Part shown: one piece after another, positions 25,073 through 34,109 of the stretch
How the letters are laid out: each line of letters opens with the position of its first letter
How positions within the stretch are numbered: the first letter of the stretch is position 1
Source: Geodermatophilus telluris
Lineage (GTDB): Bacteria > Actinomycetota > Actinomycetes > Mycobacteriales > Geodermatophilaceae
NCBI RefSeq assembly: GCF_900102745.1
Contig: NZ_FMZF01000003.1
Location: 452,681 to 516,680 of the forward strand
DNA length: 64,000 nt
Direction of reading: 5' to 3'
Made by a program: the position numbers and the translations under genes
Notes under the pieces: model-generated
What the model was told of the DNA's origin: nothing
The model's database searches: none
The model's input: only the letters and a program-made list of their open reading frames with translations

Positions 25073-26854
25073 TCAGTCGGGCGAGAAGCCGGGGTCGGCG
25101 AGCGTCGGGGCGGCGACGTGGTGGACCTGGGCGCCACCGCTGGACACCGAGGCCACGAACCCGGGCGGACCGGCCACGAGGACGGCCTCCGGGAAGGCCT
25201 GCAGCCCCGCGGACGACGACGAGGCGACGGGTCCGGGTGCCGGCGCCGGAGCGGTGGGCAGCGGCACCGGGTGGGAGGCGGGGACGCCGACGGGGACGGT
25301 GCTGTCGGCCAGCGGCGGAGCGGACGGCGTCGACGCGCGGGTGGCCCCGGCGCTCCGGTGCGACCGCTCGGGGGTCGCGGACGGGGTGTCGGACACCGAC
25401 GGGGCGAGTGCGGCGACCACCAGCGACAGCGACACCTGGACCGCCGGCGCCACGACCGAGCCGGTCGCGAGCACCACGGCACGGGTCTTCTGCGGGGTGG
25501 GCGTGCCGGCCTGAGTCACGGTCGTGGTCACCGAGGTGCCGACCGGCTCTGCGGCCTCTGTCGCCGGCGCCGTGACCGCCTTCCCCGCGTCGGCGACCGG
25601 CGCGGTGACCGCCTCCTCCACGGCCGGGACGACGGGCGCCGGGGCGGGCTCCTCGACCACCGGCGTCACCGCCTCGACGACCTCCTCGGCGACGGGCGGG
25701 AGGACCGGCGCGACCACCTCGGCCGCCGGCGCAGCCACCTCGGCCACCGGTGCGACGGCCGGCGCGACCGCGTCGACCATCCCGGTCACGGGTGCGGGGT
25801 CGGGCACCACCGCGTCCACGGTGGGCACCGCTGCCTCGACGACGGGGGCGACCGGTCGCAGGACCTCGGTGGCCACGGGAGGGACGCGCTCGACGACCGG
25901 CGCCGCCACGTCGACGACCGGCGCCGCCACGTCGACCACCGGCGCCACCGAGCCGACGACCGGCGCGACGGCCTCGATGACCCGTGCCGGCGGAGCGACG
26001 ACCGGCGCCGCCACGTCGACCACCGCCACGACGGCCTCGACGACGGGCGCGGCTGCCTCGACCACCGGCGCCACGGGCGGGACGACCGCGGTCACGGGCT
26101 CCAGGACCGGCGTCACCGCGTCCACCACAGGCGTCACCGCGTCGACGACCGGCGCCACGGGCGGGACGACCTCGACCACGGGCTCCAGGACCGGTGGCAC
26201 CGCCTCGACGATCGGCGCGGCCACAGCGGGCAGCTCCGCGACCTGCAGCCCGGGCGGGAGGGCCCCGGTGGCGGGTGTCGCCGGTCGGGCCACCGGCGGG
26301 ACCGCCCCGACGACCGGTCGGGCCACGGCAGCCACGTCCTCGACCACGGGCGTCACGGTCTCGACCACGGGCGTCACGGTCTCGACGACCGGCTCCACGG
26401 TCTCGGTCACCGGCTCGACGACCGGGGGCACGACCTCCGCGACCGGCTCGACGACCTCCTCGACAGGCGGCTCGGTGACGGCGTCCACCACCGGCGCGGC
26501 CTCTTCGACGACCGGCGCCACGTCCTCGACGACCGGCTCGACGACCTCCTCGACAGGCGGCTCGGTGACGGCGTCCACCACCGGCGCCACGCCCTCGACC
26601 ACCGGCTCGGTCACGGTCTCGGCGACCGGCTCCGCCACCTCGACCACCGGGTCGACGACCGGCTCGGTCACCGCGTCGACGGCGTCACCGGCCGACCCGA
26701 GCAGGTCGCCGTCGTCGGCCCGCGCGGTGCCCGGGAGGGCGAGCGCGAGCGCATACAGGCAGCTCAGCAGCCCGACCAGCAGGAGGGCCCGGCGCACCCA
26801 GCACGGACCGACCGCGAAGCCCGCGGCCGCCTCGGCTGAGCGCCCACCGTCCAT
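25073..26854 (-). CDS. Secreted Val/Pro/Glu heptad-repeat protein
   Basis: A 593-residue low-complexity surface protein. An N-terminal signal (residues ~20-46, VRRALLLVGLLSCLYALALALPGTARA) is followed by ~350 residues built of about 50 imperfect seven-residue units such as PVVETVT, PVVDAVT, PVVEDVA and EPVVEEV. A Ser/Thr/Ala/Pro tail without sorting signal follows. A hydrophobic stretch (VVLATGSVVAPAVQVSLSLVVAALAP, near residue 450) may span the membrane. Such regular Val-Pro repeats suggest a stiff rod through the cell wall. No enzymatic motif is seen. The ATG at 26852-26854 is eight bases after TAGCCT, so it is probably leaderless. Confidence 0.8.
   Translation of the reverse strand: MDGGRSAEAAAGFAVGPCWVRRALLLVGLLSCLYALALALPGTARADDGDLLGSAGDAVDAVTEPVVDPVVEVAEPVAETVTEPVVEGVAPVVDAVTEPPVEEVVEPVVEDVAPVVEEAAPVVDAVTEPPVEEVVEPVAEVVPPVVEPVTETVEPVVETVTPVVETVTPVVEDVAAVARPVVGAVPPVARPATPATGALPPGLQVAELPAVAAPIVEAVPPVLEPVVEVVPPVAPVVDAVTPVVDAVTPVLEPVTAVVPPVAPVVEAAAPVVEAVVAVVDVAAPVVAPPARVIEAVAPVVGSVAPVVDVAAPVVDVAAPVVERVPPVATEVLRPVAPVVEAAVPTVDAVVPDPAPVTGMVDAVAPAVAPVAEVAAPAAEVVAPVLPPVAEEVVEAVTPVVEEPAPAPVVPAVEEAVTAPVADAGKAVTAPATEAAEPVGTSVTTTVTQAGTPTPQKTRAVVLATGSVVAPAVQVSLSLVVAALAPSVSDTPSATPERSHRSAGATRASTPSAPPLADSTVPVGVPASHPVPLPTAPAPAPGPVASSSSAGLQAFPEAVLVAGPPGFVASVSSGGAQVHHVAAPTLADPGFSPD
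26441..26587. repeat. 57-bp exact internal direct repeat (offset 90 bp)
   Basis: Bases 26441-26497 recur exactly at 26531-26587 within the Val/Pro repeat gene. The 90-bp offset is 30 codons, so the frame is kept. This indicates recent in-frame expansion of the repeat by slippage or unequal crossover. Confidence 0.85.
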
Positions 26855-26907
26855 CACCCCACAGGCTAGAGCCGCTCCACCCGATCCGCAGCACGGACGG
26901 AACTGGA

Positions 26908-27651
26908 TCAGACGATTCGCACCCGCAGCCGCCGGAACCCGCGGCCCTTGTTCTCCATCTTGACCACCTCGACCCGACCCACCATCGCCGTCGAGGCCAC
27001 GTGCGTGCCGCCGTCGGCCTGCAGGTCCAGCCCGACGACGTCGACGATCCGCACCTGCTCGATGTCCGGCGGCAGCAGGTCGGTCGCGGTGCGGATGAGG
27101 TCGGGGATCGCGTAGGCCTCCTCGCGCGGGAGCGTGCGCACCACGATCGGCCGGTCGGCGGTGATCTCGGCGTTGACCGCCTCGGCCACCCGGTCCTTGA
27201 AGTCGGCGGGCACCTCGGCGAGGTCGAAGTCCATCCGCGCGGTCAGCGGCTCCATGTTGCCGCCGGTCACCTTGGCGCCGAAGTCGCGCAGCACGACGCC
27301 GGTGAGCACGTGCAGCCCCGAGTGGGTGCGCATCAGCGCCGTCCGCCGCTCGTCGTCCAGCGCGCCGCGGACGGCGGTCCCCGGCGGCGGCAAGGGGTCG
27401 CCCTCGACCGGCAGCAGGTACAGCTCGTCGCCCCGCCGCGTGCCGGCGATGCGGGTGCGGACGCCGCCCCACAGCAGCACCCCCTCGTCCGGGGGCTGCC
27501 CACCGCCGCCCGGGTAGAAGGCCGACCGGTCGAGCACGATGCCCTGCTCGGGGTCGGCGGCCACGACGGTGGCGTCCCACTCGCGGACGGTGGCGTCGGC
27601 CAGGTCGAGGCGGTGGGTGTGTCCGTGCCGGTCAGCGCTCACGGTCGGCAT
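26908..27651 (-). CDS. AlaX-type alanyl-tRNA editing protein
   Basis: A 247-residue freestanding tRNA-editing hydrolase that should deacylate Ser- or Gly-mischarged tRNA-Ala in trans. The N-terminal AlaRS-like beta-barrel (LDRSAFYPGGGGQPPDEGVL) and the zinc-binding editing core are clear: the first metal motif HSGLH in RTHSGLHVLTG, and the second in QADGGTHVAS, where Asp stands at the Cys position of the CxxxH motif of AlaRS. That substitution may be normal for this subgroup. The ATG at 27649-27651 is used. A GTG at 27640-27642 is an alternative. It is downstream of and coupled to the amidotransferase gene (12-bp gap). Confidence 0.9.
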   Translation of the reverse strand: MPTVSADRHGHTHRLDLADATVREWDATVVAADPEQGIVLDRSAFYPGGGGQPPDEGVLLWGGVRTRIAGTRRGDELYLLPVEGDPLPPPGTAVRGALDDERRTALMRTHSGLHVLTGVVLRDFGAKVTGGNMEPLTARMDFDLAEVPADFKDRVAEAVNAEITADRPIVVRTLPREEAYAIPDLIRTATDLLPPDIEQVRIVDVVGLDLQADGGTHVASTAMVGRVEVVKMENKGRGFRRLRVRIV

Positions 27652-27663
27652 CCTGTCGGACGC

Positions 27664-28383
27664 TCAGGCCGCGGCCTCGACGTCCTCCGCCCGCGCCAGG
27701 AACGCCGCCACCAGCCGCGCGCACGCCGCGGCCGAGGCCTCCCGCCGCTGCGCGATCTCCACCCGCAGCCCGGGCACCAGCGCGGCGGCCTCCGGCGGCG
27801 GCGGGCCGGTCAGCTCCCAGGTCTCCTCCCACGCCGAGAACGCGCCCGGGTCGATCTCCGGGTGGAACTGCACCCCCAGGTGCGGGCCGGACGCGAACGC
27901 CTGCACCGCGCGGGCGGTCCGCGCCACCTCGACCGCGCCGGGCGGCACGGTGAACCGGTCGCCGTGGTACTCGAACCACGGCCCGGCCGGCACCAGCTCC
28001 GGGTCGGCGGTCTCCACCGACAGGAAGCCGTGCTCCCCCGCCGGCGCGGGCGCGACCACCCCGCCGAGCACCCGTGACAGCGCCTGCCCCCCGAAGCAGA
28101 CGCCGAGCACCGGCGTCCCGGCGTCCACCGCGCGGCGCAGGTAGGCCAGCTCGGCGGCCAGCCAGGGCACCGTGTCGTCGTGGGCGGCCGCGCCGGAGCC
28201 CATCACCACGAGCGTGCGCAGCGTGCCGGGGTCGGGCAGGTCGGTCAGCAGCGGCGACGGCCCGACCGCCGTCCCGACGACGACGTCGAGGCCCTGGGCC
28301 TCGAGGGCCGGCCGGATCGTGCCGACCAGCCGGTGCCCCCGCGAGGGGTCGGCGTCGTGGACCAGGACGAGCGCGGTCTGCAT
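27664..28383 (-). CDS. Type 1 glutamine amidotransferase-like protein
   Basis: A 239-residue GATase1 domain protein of the GMP-synthase-like stand-alone type. The nucleophile Cys sits in GVCFGGQALS, and the catalytic His and Glu are in GVQFHPEIDPG. It might hydrolyse gamma-glutamyl bonds or glutamine itself. Whether ammonia is channelled to a partner is unknown, since no synthase gene is adjacent. The ATG at 28381-28383 follows a GGGGGC run. It precedes alaX in an operon. Confidence 0.88.
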   Translation of the reverse strand: MQTALVLVHDADPSRGHRLVGTIRPALEAQGLDVVVGTAVGPSPLLTDLPDPGTLRTLVVMGSGAAAHDDTVPWLAAELAYLRRAVDAGTPVLGVCFGGQALSRVLGGVVAPAPAGEHGFLSVETADPELVPAGPWFEYHGDRFTVPPGAVEVARTARAVQAFASGPHLGVQFHPEIDPGAFSAWEETWELTGPPPPEAAALVPGLRVEIAQRREASAAACARLVAAFLARAEDVEAAA

Positions 28384-28510
28384 GCCCCCATCATCGGCAG
28401 CGGGCCGCCGTCCCCGGCGCACGGGGAGGGGCTTCCCCCGGCGCGCGACCGCGGGAATGCTGTCGGGTGCGGCGGTGCCGCGGGGCGCCGCCGTCCCGGA
28501 GGAGGACGGC

Positions 28511-29131
28511 ATGTACGCACGGTCGACCACGCTCAACGGCGCCCCCATGACCATCGACGACGGCATCGCCTACGTCTGCGACGAGGTGATGCCCGCGGTG
28601 ACCGCCATGCCGGGCTGCGTCGGGCTGTCGATGCTGGCCGACCGGGAGAGCGGGCGGTGCATCGTCACCTCCTCCTGGCACGACGCCGAGGCGATGCGGG
28701 CCAGCGCCGAGGGCGTCCGCGGGCTGCGCGAGCGCGCGGCGAGCATCTTCGGCGGCCCCCCGGAGGTGCACGACTGGGAGGTCGCGGTCATGCACCGGCG
28801 CTCCGAGGCACCGTCGGGCGCGTGCACGCGGGTGACCTGGACGAAGGCCGACCCCGGACAGGTCGACCGCGTCCTCGACGCCTACCGCTCGGTGATGGTG
28901 CCGCGGATGGAGGACTACGCCGGCTTCTGCAGCGTGAGCCTGTTCCTCGACCGCGCGCAGGGCCTGTCGGCGTCCGCGGTGACCTTCGAGGACCGCGACT
29001 GCATGGAGGCCTCCCGCACGCACGCCCGCGCCAGCCGTGACGACTTCGCCCGCCTCATGCGCATCGAGATCACCGACCACGACGAGTTCGACCTCGTCCT
29101 GGCGCACCTGCGGGTCCCCGAGACGGTCTGA
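28511..29131 (+). CDS. Two-domain ABM-like (dimeric alpha/beta barrel) protein
   Basis: A 206-residue protein with two ferredoxin-like beta-alpha-beta units of the antibiotic-biosynthesis-monooxygenase (ABM) type: unit one ends MPGCVGLSMLADRESGRCIVTSSWHDAEAMRAS, and unit two has MEDYAGFCSVSLFLDRAQGLSASAVTFEDRDCMEAS. The duplication suggests a monomer equal to an ABM dimer. Such folds bind haem or small aromatics or act as monooxygenases without metal. The role here is unknown. The ATG at 28511 follows GGAGGA. A perfect terminator follows at 29140. Confidence 0.75.
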   Translation: MYARSTTLNGAPMTIDDGIAYVCDEVMPAVTAMPGCVGLSMLADRESGRCIVTSSWHDAEAMRASAEGVRGLRERAASIFGGPPEVHDWEVAVMHRRSEAPSGACTRVTWTKADPGQVDRVLDAYRSVMVPRMEDYAGFCSVSLFLDRAQGLSASAVTFEDRDCMEASRTHARASRDDFARLMRIEITDHDEFDLVLAHLRVPETV

Positions 29132-29139
29132 GGGCCGGC

Positions 29140-29167
29140 GGGCCGGCGCCTGCCGCGGCGCCGGCCC
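29140..29167. terminator. Bidirectional hairpin terminator
   Basis: GGGCCGGCGCC, six loop bases and GGCGCCGGCCC form a perfect 11-bp stem between the converging ABM-like gene and acyl-CoA dehydrogenase gene. Confidence 0.7.
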
Positions 29168-29174
29168 GGCGAGT

Positions 29175-30248
29175 TCAGACGACCCGGGTGAGGGCCGGCC
29201 AGAGGTCGTCGCCCCCGCCGGCGACCAGCCCGGCGCCCAGCGCACGCGACCAGGCCAGCTCGTTGCCGGCCTCGTCCCGCCACGACCAGCAGCGGCGGGT
29301 GAGGTGGTGCAGCCGGTACTCCTGGGTGAACCCGATCGCGCCGTGCACCTGGTGTGCCCGCTTGGCCACCACCTCGACCGCGCAGCCCGCCCGCACCTTG
29401 GCGGCCGCGGCGGCGAGCACCACGGTGTCCTCCCCGCGGTCGAGCGCCTGGACGGCGGCGTCGACGAGCGCGGCGGTGGCGGTGACCTCCCCGGCCATCT
29501 CCGCGAGCTCCATCTGGATGGCCTGGAACTTCCCCAGCGGCCGGCCGAACTGCTGCCGCTCGCCGGCGTACTGCACCGTCCAGGCCAGCACCTGCTCCAG
29601 CGCCGCGGAGACCTGCACCGCCCGGGCCAGCGCGTACCGGGCGCGCACCAGCTCCGCCTGCGCCGGCGACAGCAGCGCCCCGGGCACCCCGACGCCGTCG
29701 AGCACCAGCGACCCGCGCGGCTCGCCGGCCAGGTTCACCGCCCGCGACGCGGTCAGCCCCGCGGTGTCGACGACGGCCAGCACCGCACCCTCGATCCCGG
29801 CCGGCGGGGCCGCCAGCACCGCGACGTGCCGCGCGACCCCGGCCCACGGGACGTCGACCGCGGTGCCGGTGAGGGTGAAGCGGCCCGGGCCGTCGCCGTC
29901 GTCGGAGGGCTCGGCGGTGACCGCTCCGTCCACGGCGATGGTCAGCGGCTCCTCGGGCGCGGGCAGGTCGAGGTCGGCGGCCAGCAGCGCGGGCGCGGCC
30001 ACCAGCAGCTGCTCGGCCACCGGCACCGCCCCGGCACCGGCGGCCAGCGTGCGGACGACGGCCACCGCGTCGGCCAGCTCGCCGCCGGAGCCGCCGGCCT
30101 CCTCGGGCAGCCCGACGCCGGTGAGCCCGGCCTCGGCCAGGTCGGCCCACAGGCCCTCGTCCCACGGCCGCTCGTCGGACAGCAGCAGCGGCTCGTGCCC
30201 GGCGAGGATCTCCCGGACGGTCTCGACCACCAGGTCCTGATCGCTCAT
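29175..30248 (-). CDS. Acyl-CoA dehydrogenase (second of a pair)
   Basis: A 357-residue acyl-CoA dehydrogenase, the downstream partner of a coupled pair. It has the ACAD fold: N-terminal helices with LWADLAEAGLTGVGLPEEAGGSGGELADAVAVV, and a C-terminal helical domain (AGERQQFGRPLGKFQAIQMELAEMAGEV, RAHQVHGAIGFTQEYRLHHLTRRCWSW). The usual catalytic Glu near the C-terminal helices is not evident, as in the small, non-catalytic subunits of heteromeric dehydrogenases such as the cholesterol-catabolism ChsE/FadE pairs. Its ATG overlaps the stop of the upstream gene (ATGA). The pair probably forms an alpha2-beta2 enzyme. Confidence 0.88.
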   Translation of the reverse strand: MSDQDLVVETVREILAGHEPLLLSDERPWDEGLWADLAEAGLTGVGLPEEAGGSGGELADAVAVVRTLAAGAGAVPVAEQLLVAAPALLAADLDLPAPEEPLTIAVDGAVTAEPSDDGDGPGRFTLTGTAVDVPWAGVARHVAVLAAPPAGIEGAVLAVVDTAGLTASRAVNLAGEPRGSLVLDGVGVPGALLSPAQAELVRARYALARAVQVSAALEQVLAWTVQYAGERQQFGRPLGKFQAIQMELAEMAGEVTATAALVDAAVQALDRGEDTVVLAAAAAKVRAGCAVEVVAKRAHQVHGAIGFTQEYRLHHLTRRCWSWRDEAGNELAWSRALGAGLVAGGGDDLWPALTRVV

Positions 30249-31414
30249 CGCAGTCCCAGCCCTCGTGCCACGATCCCGCGCAGGATCTCGTTGGTGCCGC
30301 CCCGCAGCGTGTAGCCGGGGGCGTGCAGCTGCGCCTCGGCCAGCGCGCGGCCCAGCGGGTCGGGGCTGTCCAGCGACGCGGGGACGTCGACCACGCGGCG
30401 CACCTCGTCGACGACGTCCTGCTCGAACGTCGTCCCCACGTCCTTGACCAGCGCCGCCGGGATGTCGGGCAGCTCCCCGCGGTCGAGGGCGGCGGCGATC
30501 CGCAGCGACAGCTGCCGCAGCGACAGCGCCCGCGCCGACAGCCGGCCGAGCGTGGCCAGCTGCGCGGGGTCGCCGGTGGCGGCGGCGCGGCGGCCGAACT
30601 CGGCCAGCAGCGGCCAGGTGGAGAGGAACCGCTCGGGGCCCGACCGCTCGAAGGCCAGCTCCGCGGTCACCTGGTGCCAGCCGGCGCCCTCGGTGCCCAG
30701 CACCATCTCGCCGGGCACGACGACGTCGTCGAACACGACCTCGTTGAAGTGGTGGCCGCCGTCGAGGATGCGGATCGGGTTGATGCTCAGGCCTGGCAGC
30801 GACAGGTCGACCAGCAGCTGGGTCAGCCCCTGGTGCTTGCCGCGCGGCCCCTCCCCGGGCGGGCCGGTCCGCACCAGCACGATCCCGTAGTGCGAGTGGT
30901 GGGCGTTGCTCGTCCACACCTTGGCGCCGTTGACCACCCAGTCGCCGTCGGCGTTGCGCGCGGCGCGGGTGCGGATGGAGGCGAGGTCCGAGCCGCTGTC
31001 GGGCTCGCTCATGCCGATGACGAAGTAGCACTCACCGGCGGCGATGCGGGGCAGGATCTCCTTGCGCTGCGCCTCGGTGCCGTAGCGCAGCAGGTTGGGC
31101 CCCGACTGCCGGTCGGCGATCCAGTGCGCGGCCACCGGGGCGCCGGCGGCGAGCAGCTCCTCGGTGACGGCGTAGCGCTCCATCGCGCTGCGCTCGTGCC
31201 CGCCGTACTCCTTGGGCCAGGTCATCCCCAGCCAGCCGCGGGCGCCGAGCTTGCGCGAGAAGTCGGGGTCCACGCCGGACAGCCAGGTGTCCACGTGGGT
31301 GGTGAAGGTGCCCGCGGCGAGCTCCTCGGCGAGGAACTGCCGCACCTCGAGGCGGACCTGCTCGGCGGCCTCGGACGGCGGGGCGGGCGCCAGGGTCAAC
31401 TGGTTGCTGCTCAT
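30245..31414 (-). CDS. Acyl-CoA dehydrogenase (first of a pair)
   Basis: A 389-residue acyl-CoA dehydrogenase. The FAD-binding signature YFVIGMSEPDSGSDLASIRTRA and the C-terminal motif PGYTLRGGTNEILRGIVARGLGLR are intact. The second helical bundle contains FERSGPERFLSTWPLLAEF. It should oxidise an acyl-CoA at the alpha-beta carbons with electron transfer to ETF. Together with the coupled gene 29175-30248 it resembles heteromeric steroid or branched side-chain dehydrogenases of actinobacteria, but the substrate is inference. The ATG is at 31412-31414. Confidence 0.92.
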   Translation of the reverse strand: MSSNQLTLAPAPPSEAAEQVRLEVRQFLAEELAAGTFTTHVDTWLSGVDPDFSRKLGARGWLGMTWPKEYGGHERSAMERYAVTEELLAAGAPVAAHWIADRQSGPNLLRYGTEAQRKEILPRIAAGECYFVIGMSEPDSGSDLASIRTRAARNADGDWVVNGAKVWTSNAHHSHYGIVLVRTGPPGEGPRGKHQGLTQLLVDLSLPGLSINPIRILDGGHHFNEVVFDDVVVPGEMVLGTEGAGWHQVTAELAFERSGPERFLSTWPLLAEFGRRAAATGDPAQLATLGRLSARALSLRQLSLRIAAALDRGELPDIPAALVKDVGTTFEQDVVDEVRRVVDVPASLDSPDPLGRALAEAQLHAPGYTLRGGTNEILRGIVARGLGLR

Positions 31415-31473
31415 ACCGGATCGGTCCCCACGTCGGCGTGGTGGTCTGTCAGCGTCGGTTGTACAGCACCGCC

Positions 31474-34095
31474 TCAGCGGTCCTCGTCGCCACCGGGGCG
31501 GACGTCGCGGGCCAGCTGGCGCAGCTCGCCCACCGCGTCGCCCACCGCGCCGGACAGCCGGGTCAGCGCGCCCGACACCAGCCGGCGCACCGCGGCGGGG
31601 TCCAGGCCGAGGAACGAGCCCAGGCCCGCGGCGACGTCCACCCCGGGGAAGCCCGGCGACGGCGGCCGCTCCTCGGTGCGCCCGGGCGACCAGCGCATCG
31701 CGTCCCCGGAGACGGTGACGTCGCCGGCGGCGCCGTCCAGCACGTCGGCCAGGGCGTGCGGCACCGGGTCCGGCACCGGGTCCGGCGCGGGGTCCGCCAC
31801 GGCGGAGGACCGCGGCAGGTCGTCGGCACCGGGCAGCCGGGTGAGCACCAGCAGCGCGACGTCGTCGGCCCGGCGGGAGCCGGTGAGCGCGGCCAGCAGC
31901 CGGTCGCACAGCGCGTCCGGGTCGGCCGGCCCCTCCCCCGCCGCCTCCGCGGCCACCACGCGCAGCCGGTCCAACCCGGCGTCGAGGTCGGCGGTGCGGC
32001 TCTCCACCAGCCCGTCGGTGAACAGCACCAGCGTCGCGCCCTCGGCCAGCCGGCCCGACCACTCGCGGGCCGGGCCGGGCGGTGCGCCGAGCACCCGGCC
32101 GGGCGTGACGGGGAGGAACTCGGCGCGGCCTCCCTGGACCAGCAGCGGCGGCAGGTGCCCGGCCGAGGCGATCCGCAGCTCCCCGGTGGCCGGGCGCAAC
32201 GTGGCGAACAGGGCGGTGGCCATCCGCGGCAGGTCGAGCAACGGCCAGCTGCCGTGCAGCCGCTCGACCAGCGACCCCGGGTCCGGGCAGTCGACCAGCA
32301 GCGCCCGGTGCACGCTGCGCAGCTGGCCCATGGTCGCGGCGGCGGTGACGTCGTGGCCGACGACGTCCCCCACCGCCAGCCCCACCCGGTCGCCGCCGGG
32401 CAGCGGGACGACGTCGTAGAAGTCGCCGCCGACGTCGGCACCTCGGCTGCCGGGCAGGTAGCGCACCGCCAGCGCCAGCCCGGGCACCGCCGGCGGCTCG
32501 GGCGGCAGCAGGCTGCCCTGGAGCGCGTGCGAGGTCCGCGACTCCAGCTCGAAGCGCTGGGCGACGTCCATCCCCTGCGACATCTGCAGCGCCAGCTGCT
32601 CGGCGGTGTCGACGTCGGCCTCGGTGAACCGGCCGCGGCGGGCGTCGGCGCCCAGCGAGATGACGCCCAGCGGCCGGTTGTCCACCAGCAGCGGCACGCA
32701 GATGAGGTCGGTCAGCCCGAGGGCCCGGCTGACCGCCAGGTGCTGCGGGGAGGTGCTGATCCGCACCAGCATCGCCTCGTCGACCCCGCGGGCCCAGATC
32801 GTGCGGCGCTCGACCATCGCCCGCACCGAGGGGTGCGTGCCGTCGCGCTGCGGCAGGTGCTCGTCGCGCAGCTGCTCGACCAGGTGCCGGCGGGCCGGGT
32901 CGGCGTGCGCGACCACCGGCGCGGTGAGCCCGCGCTCGGTGAGCAGGTCGATGACGCAGATGTCGGCCAGCCCGGCGACCGCCAGCTCGGCCAGCCGCTG
33001 GACGGTCTCGCCGACCTCCCCGGCCGTGGCCAGCACCCGGGCGGCGTCGAGGAGGAACGCCGAGCGGGCGGCCTGGCGCACCGTCTCCTCGTGCAGCCGC
33101 ACCCGCTCCAGCGCCTGCCCGGCCTGCCGGCCGAGGGTGGCCAGCAGCTCGGCGTCGGCCGGCGAGAGCGCGCCGCGCGTGCCGGGCTCGGCCAGGCTGA
33201 TCAGCTCGCTGTCGTCGGTGACGCCCAGCAGGAGCACCAGCGCGCCCAGGTGCCGGTCGTCGGCGGCCGACACCGGGACGACGACCAGCGCCTCCTGCCC
33301 GGCCTCGGCCATCGCCCCGGCCAGCCCCGGCCAGCGCTGGTAGAGCTCCGGGCCGACCGGTGCCGCACGCACGCCGCCGGTGCGCACCAGCTCCGCGCCG
33401 GCCGGTGCCGCGGTGGCCAGGTGGGTGAGCAGCTCGGGGCTCAGCCCGTCGGAGGCGACCAGCTCCACCGGCACCGTGCCCTCCCGCCGCGCCCCGGGCA
33501 CCGGGTCGGCCAGCCACAGCGCGGCGCCGCCGGCCTCGAGCGCACGGCGCGCCCGGCGCACCACCACGTCGGCGACCTGCTCGGCCGACCGCGCCGCGGC
33601 CAGCTCGGAGACGACCTGGTGCAGCGTGCGGGCGCGCACCTCGGCCTCGGTGGCGGCCTGCTGTGCGGCCAGCAGCGCGCGCTCGTACCGGCGGCGCGAG
33701 CTGGCCTCGAACACCGTGGCGCGGACCAGCAGCGGCCGGCCCTCGGCGTCGCGGACCTCGACGGCGTTGAGCAGGCACGGCAGCACCGACCCGTCGGCGC
33801 GGACGACGTCGAGCGCCACCTCGCGCACCGCCCCCTGCAGCCGCAGCAGCGGCGCGAGGTGGGTCTCGAAGAACACCCGTCCGCCGGCGCTGAGCAGATC
33901 GGGCAGCCGCTGGCCGAGCACCTCGTCGGGACGCCGCCCGGTCCAGCTGCAGAACGTGCCGTTGACCTTGACCACGTGCGCGTCGGGCAGCATCGAGAGG
34001 TACCCGCAGGGGGCGTTCTCGTAGAGGTCGGCGGGGTCCTCCTCGAGCAGCCGCGCCAGCCCCTCCGGGCGGGCCGGTCCCTCGTCGAGCGCCAT
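31474..34095 (-). CDS. rsbP: RsbP-like PAS-GAF-GAF-PP2C phosphatase
   Basis: An 873-residue environmental stress phosphatase. Order: PAS domain (about 20-135, ENAPCGYLSMLPDAHVVKVNGTFCSWTG), GAF-like domain (about 155-330), second GAF (about 335-505) and a SpoIIE/PP2C catalytic domain (about 545-770, GGDFYDVVPLPGGDRVGLAVGDVVGHD, FTDGLVESR, DDVALLVL). A ~100-residue Pro-rich, non-catalytic C-terminal extension follows. RsbP dephosphorylates RsbV to release sigma-B in Bacillus. An analogous target here could be a STAS protein such as the one at 47268-47639. The upstream neighbour is an RsbQ homologue (14-bp gap). The ATG at 34093-34095 follows GAGGGG. Confidence 0.88.
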   Translation of the reverse strand: MALDEGPARPEGLARLLEEDPADLYENAPCGYLSMLPDAHVVKVNGTFCSWTGRRPDEVLGQRLPDLLSAGGRVFFETHLAPLLRLQGAVREVALDVVRADGSVLPCLLNAVEVRDAEGRPLLVRATVFEASSRRRYERALLAAQQAATEAEVRARTLHQVVSELAAARSAEQVADVVVRRARRALEAGGAALWLADPVPGARREGTVPVELVASDGLSPELLTHLATAAPAGAELVRTGGVRAAPVGPELYQRWPGLAGAMAEAGQEALVVVPVSAADDRHLGALVLLLGVTDDSELISLAEPGTRGALSPADAELLATLGRQAGQALERVRLHEETVRQAARSAFLLDAARVLATAGEVGETVQRLAELAVAGLADICVIDLLTERGLTAPVVAHADPARRHLVEQLRDEHLPQRDGTHPSVRAMVERRTIWARGVDEAMLVRISTSPQHLAVSRALGLTDLICVPLLVDNRPLGVISLGADARRGRFTEADVDTAEQLALQMSQGMDVAQRFELESRTSHALQGSLLPPEPPAVPGLALAVRYLPGSRGADVGGDFYDVVPLPGGDRVGLAVGDVVGHDVTAAATMGQLRSVHRALLVDCPDPGSLVERLHGSWPLLDLPRMATALFATLRPATGELRIASAGHLPPLLVQGGRAEFLPVTPGRVLGAPPGPAREWSGRLAEGATLVLFTDGLVESRTADLDAGLDRLRVVAAEAAGEGPADPDALCDRLLAALTGSRRADDVALLVLTRLPGADDLPRSSAVADPAPDPVPDPVPHALADVLDGAAGDVTVSGDAMRWSPGRTEERPPSPGFPGVDVAAGLGSFLGLDPAAVRRLVSGALTRLSGAVGDAVGELRQLARDVRPGGDEDR

Positions 34096-34109
34096 CGGGT
34101 CCCCTCGCC

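Noticed and set aside
25073..26854. Val/Pro repeats considered as a CRISPR or satellite array
   Set aside because: The repeats are in frame, imperfect at the DNA level and encode a heptad pattern in an exported protein. There are no unique spacers or cas genes.
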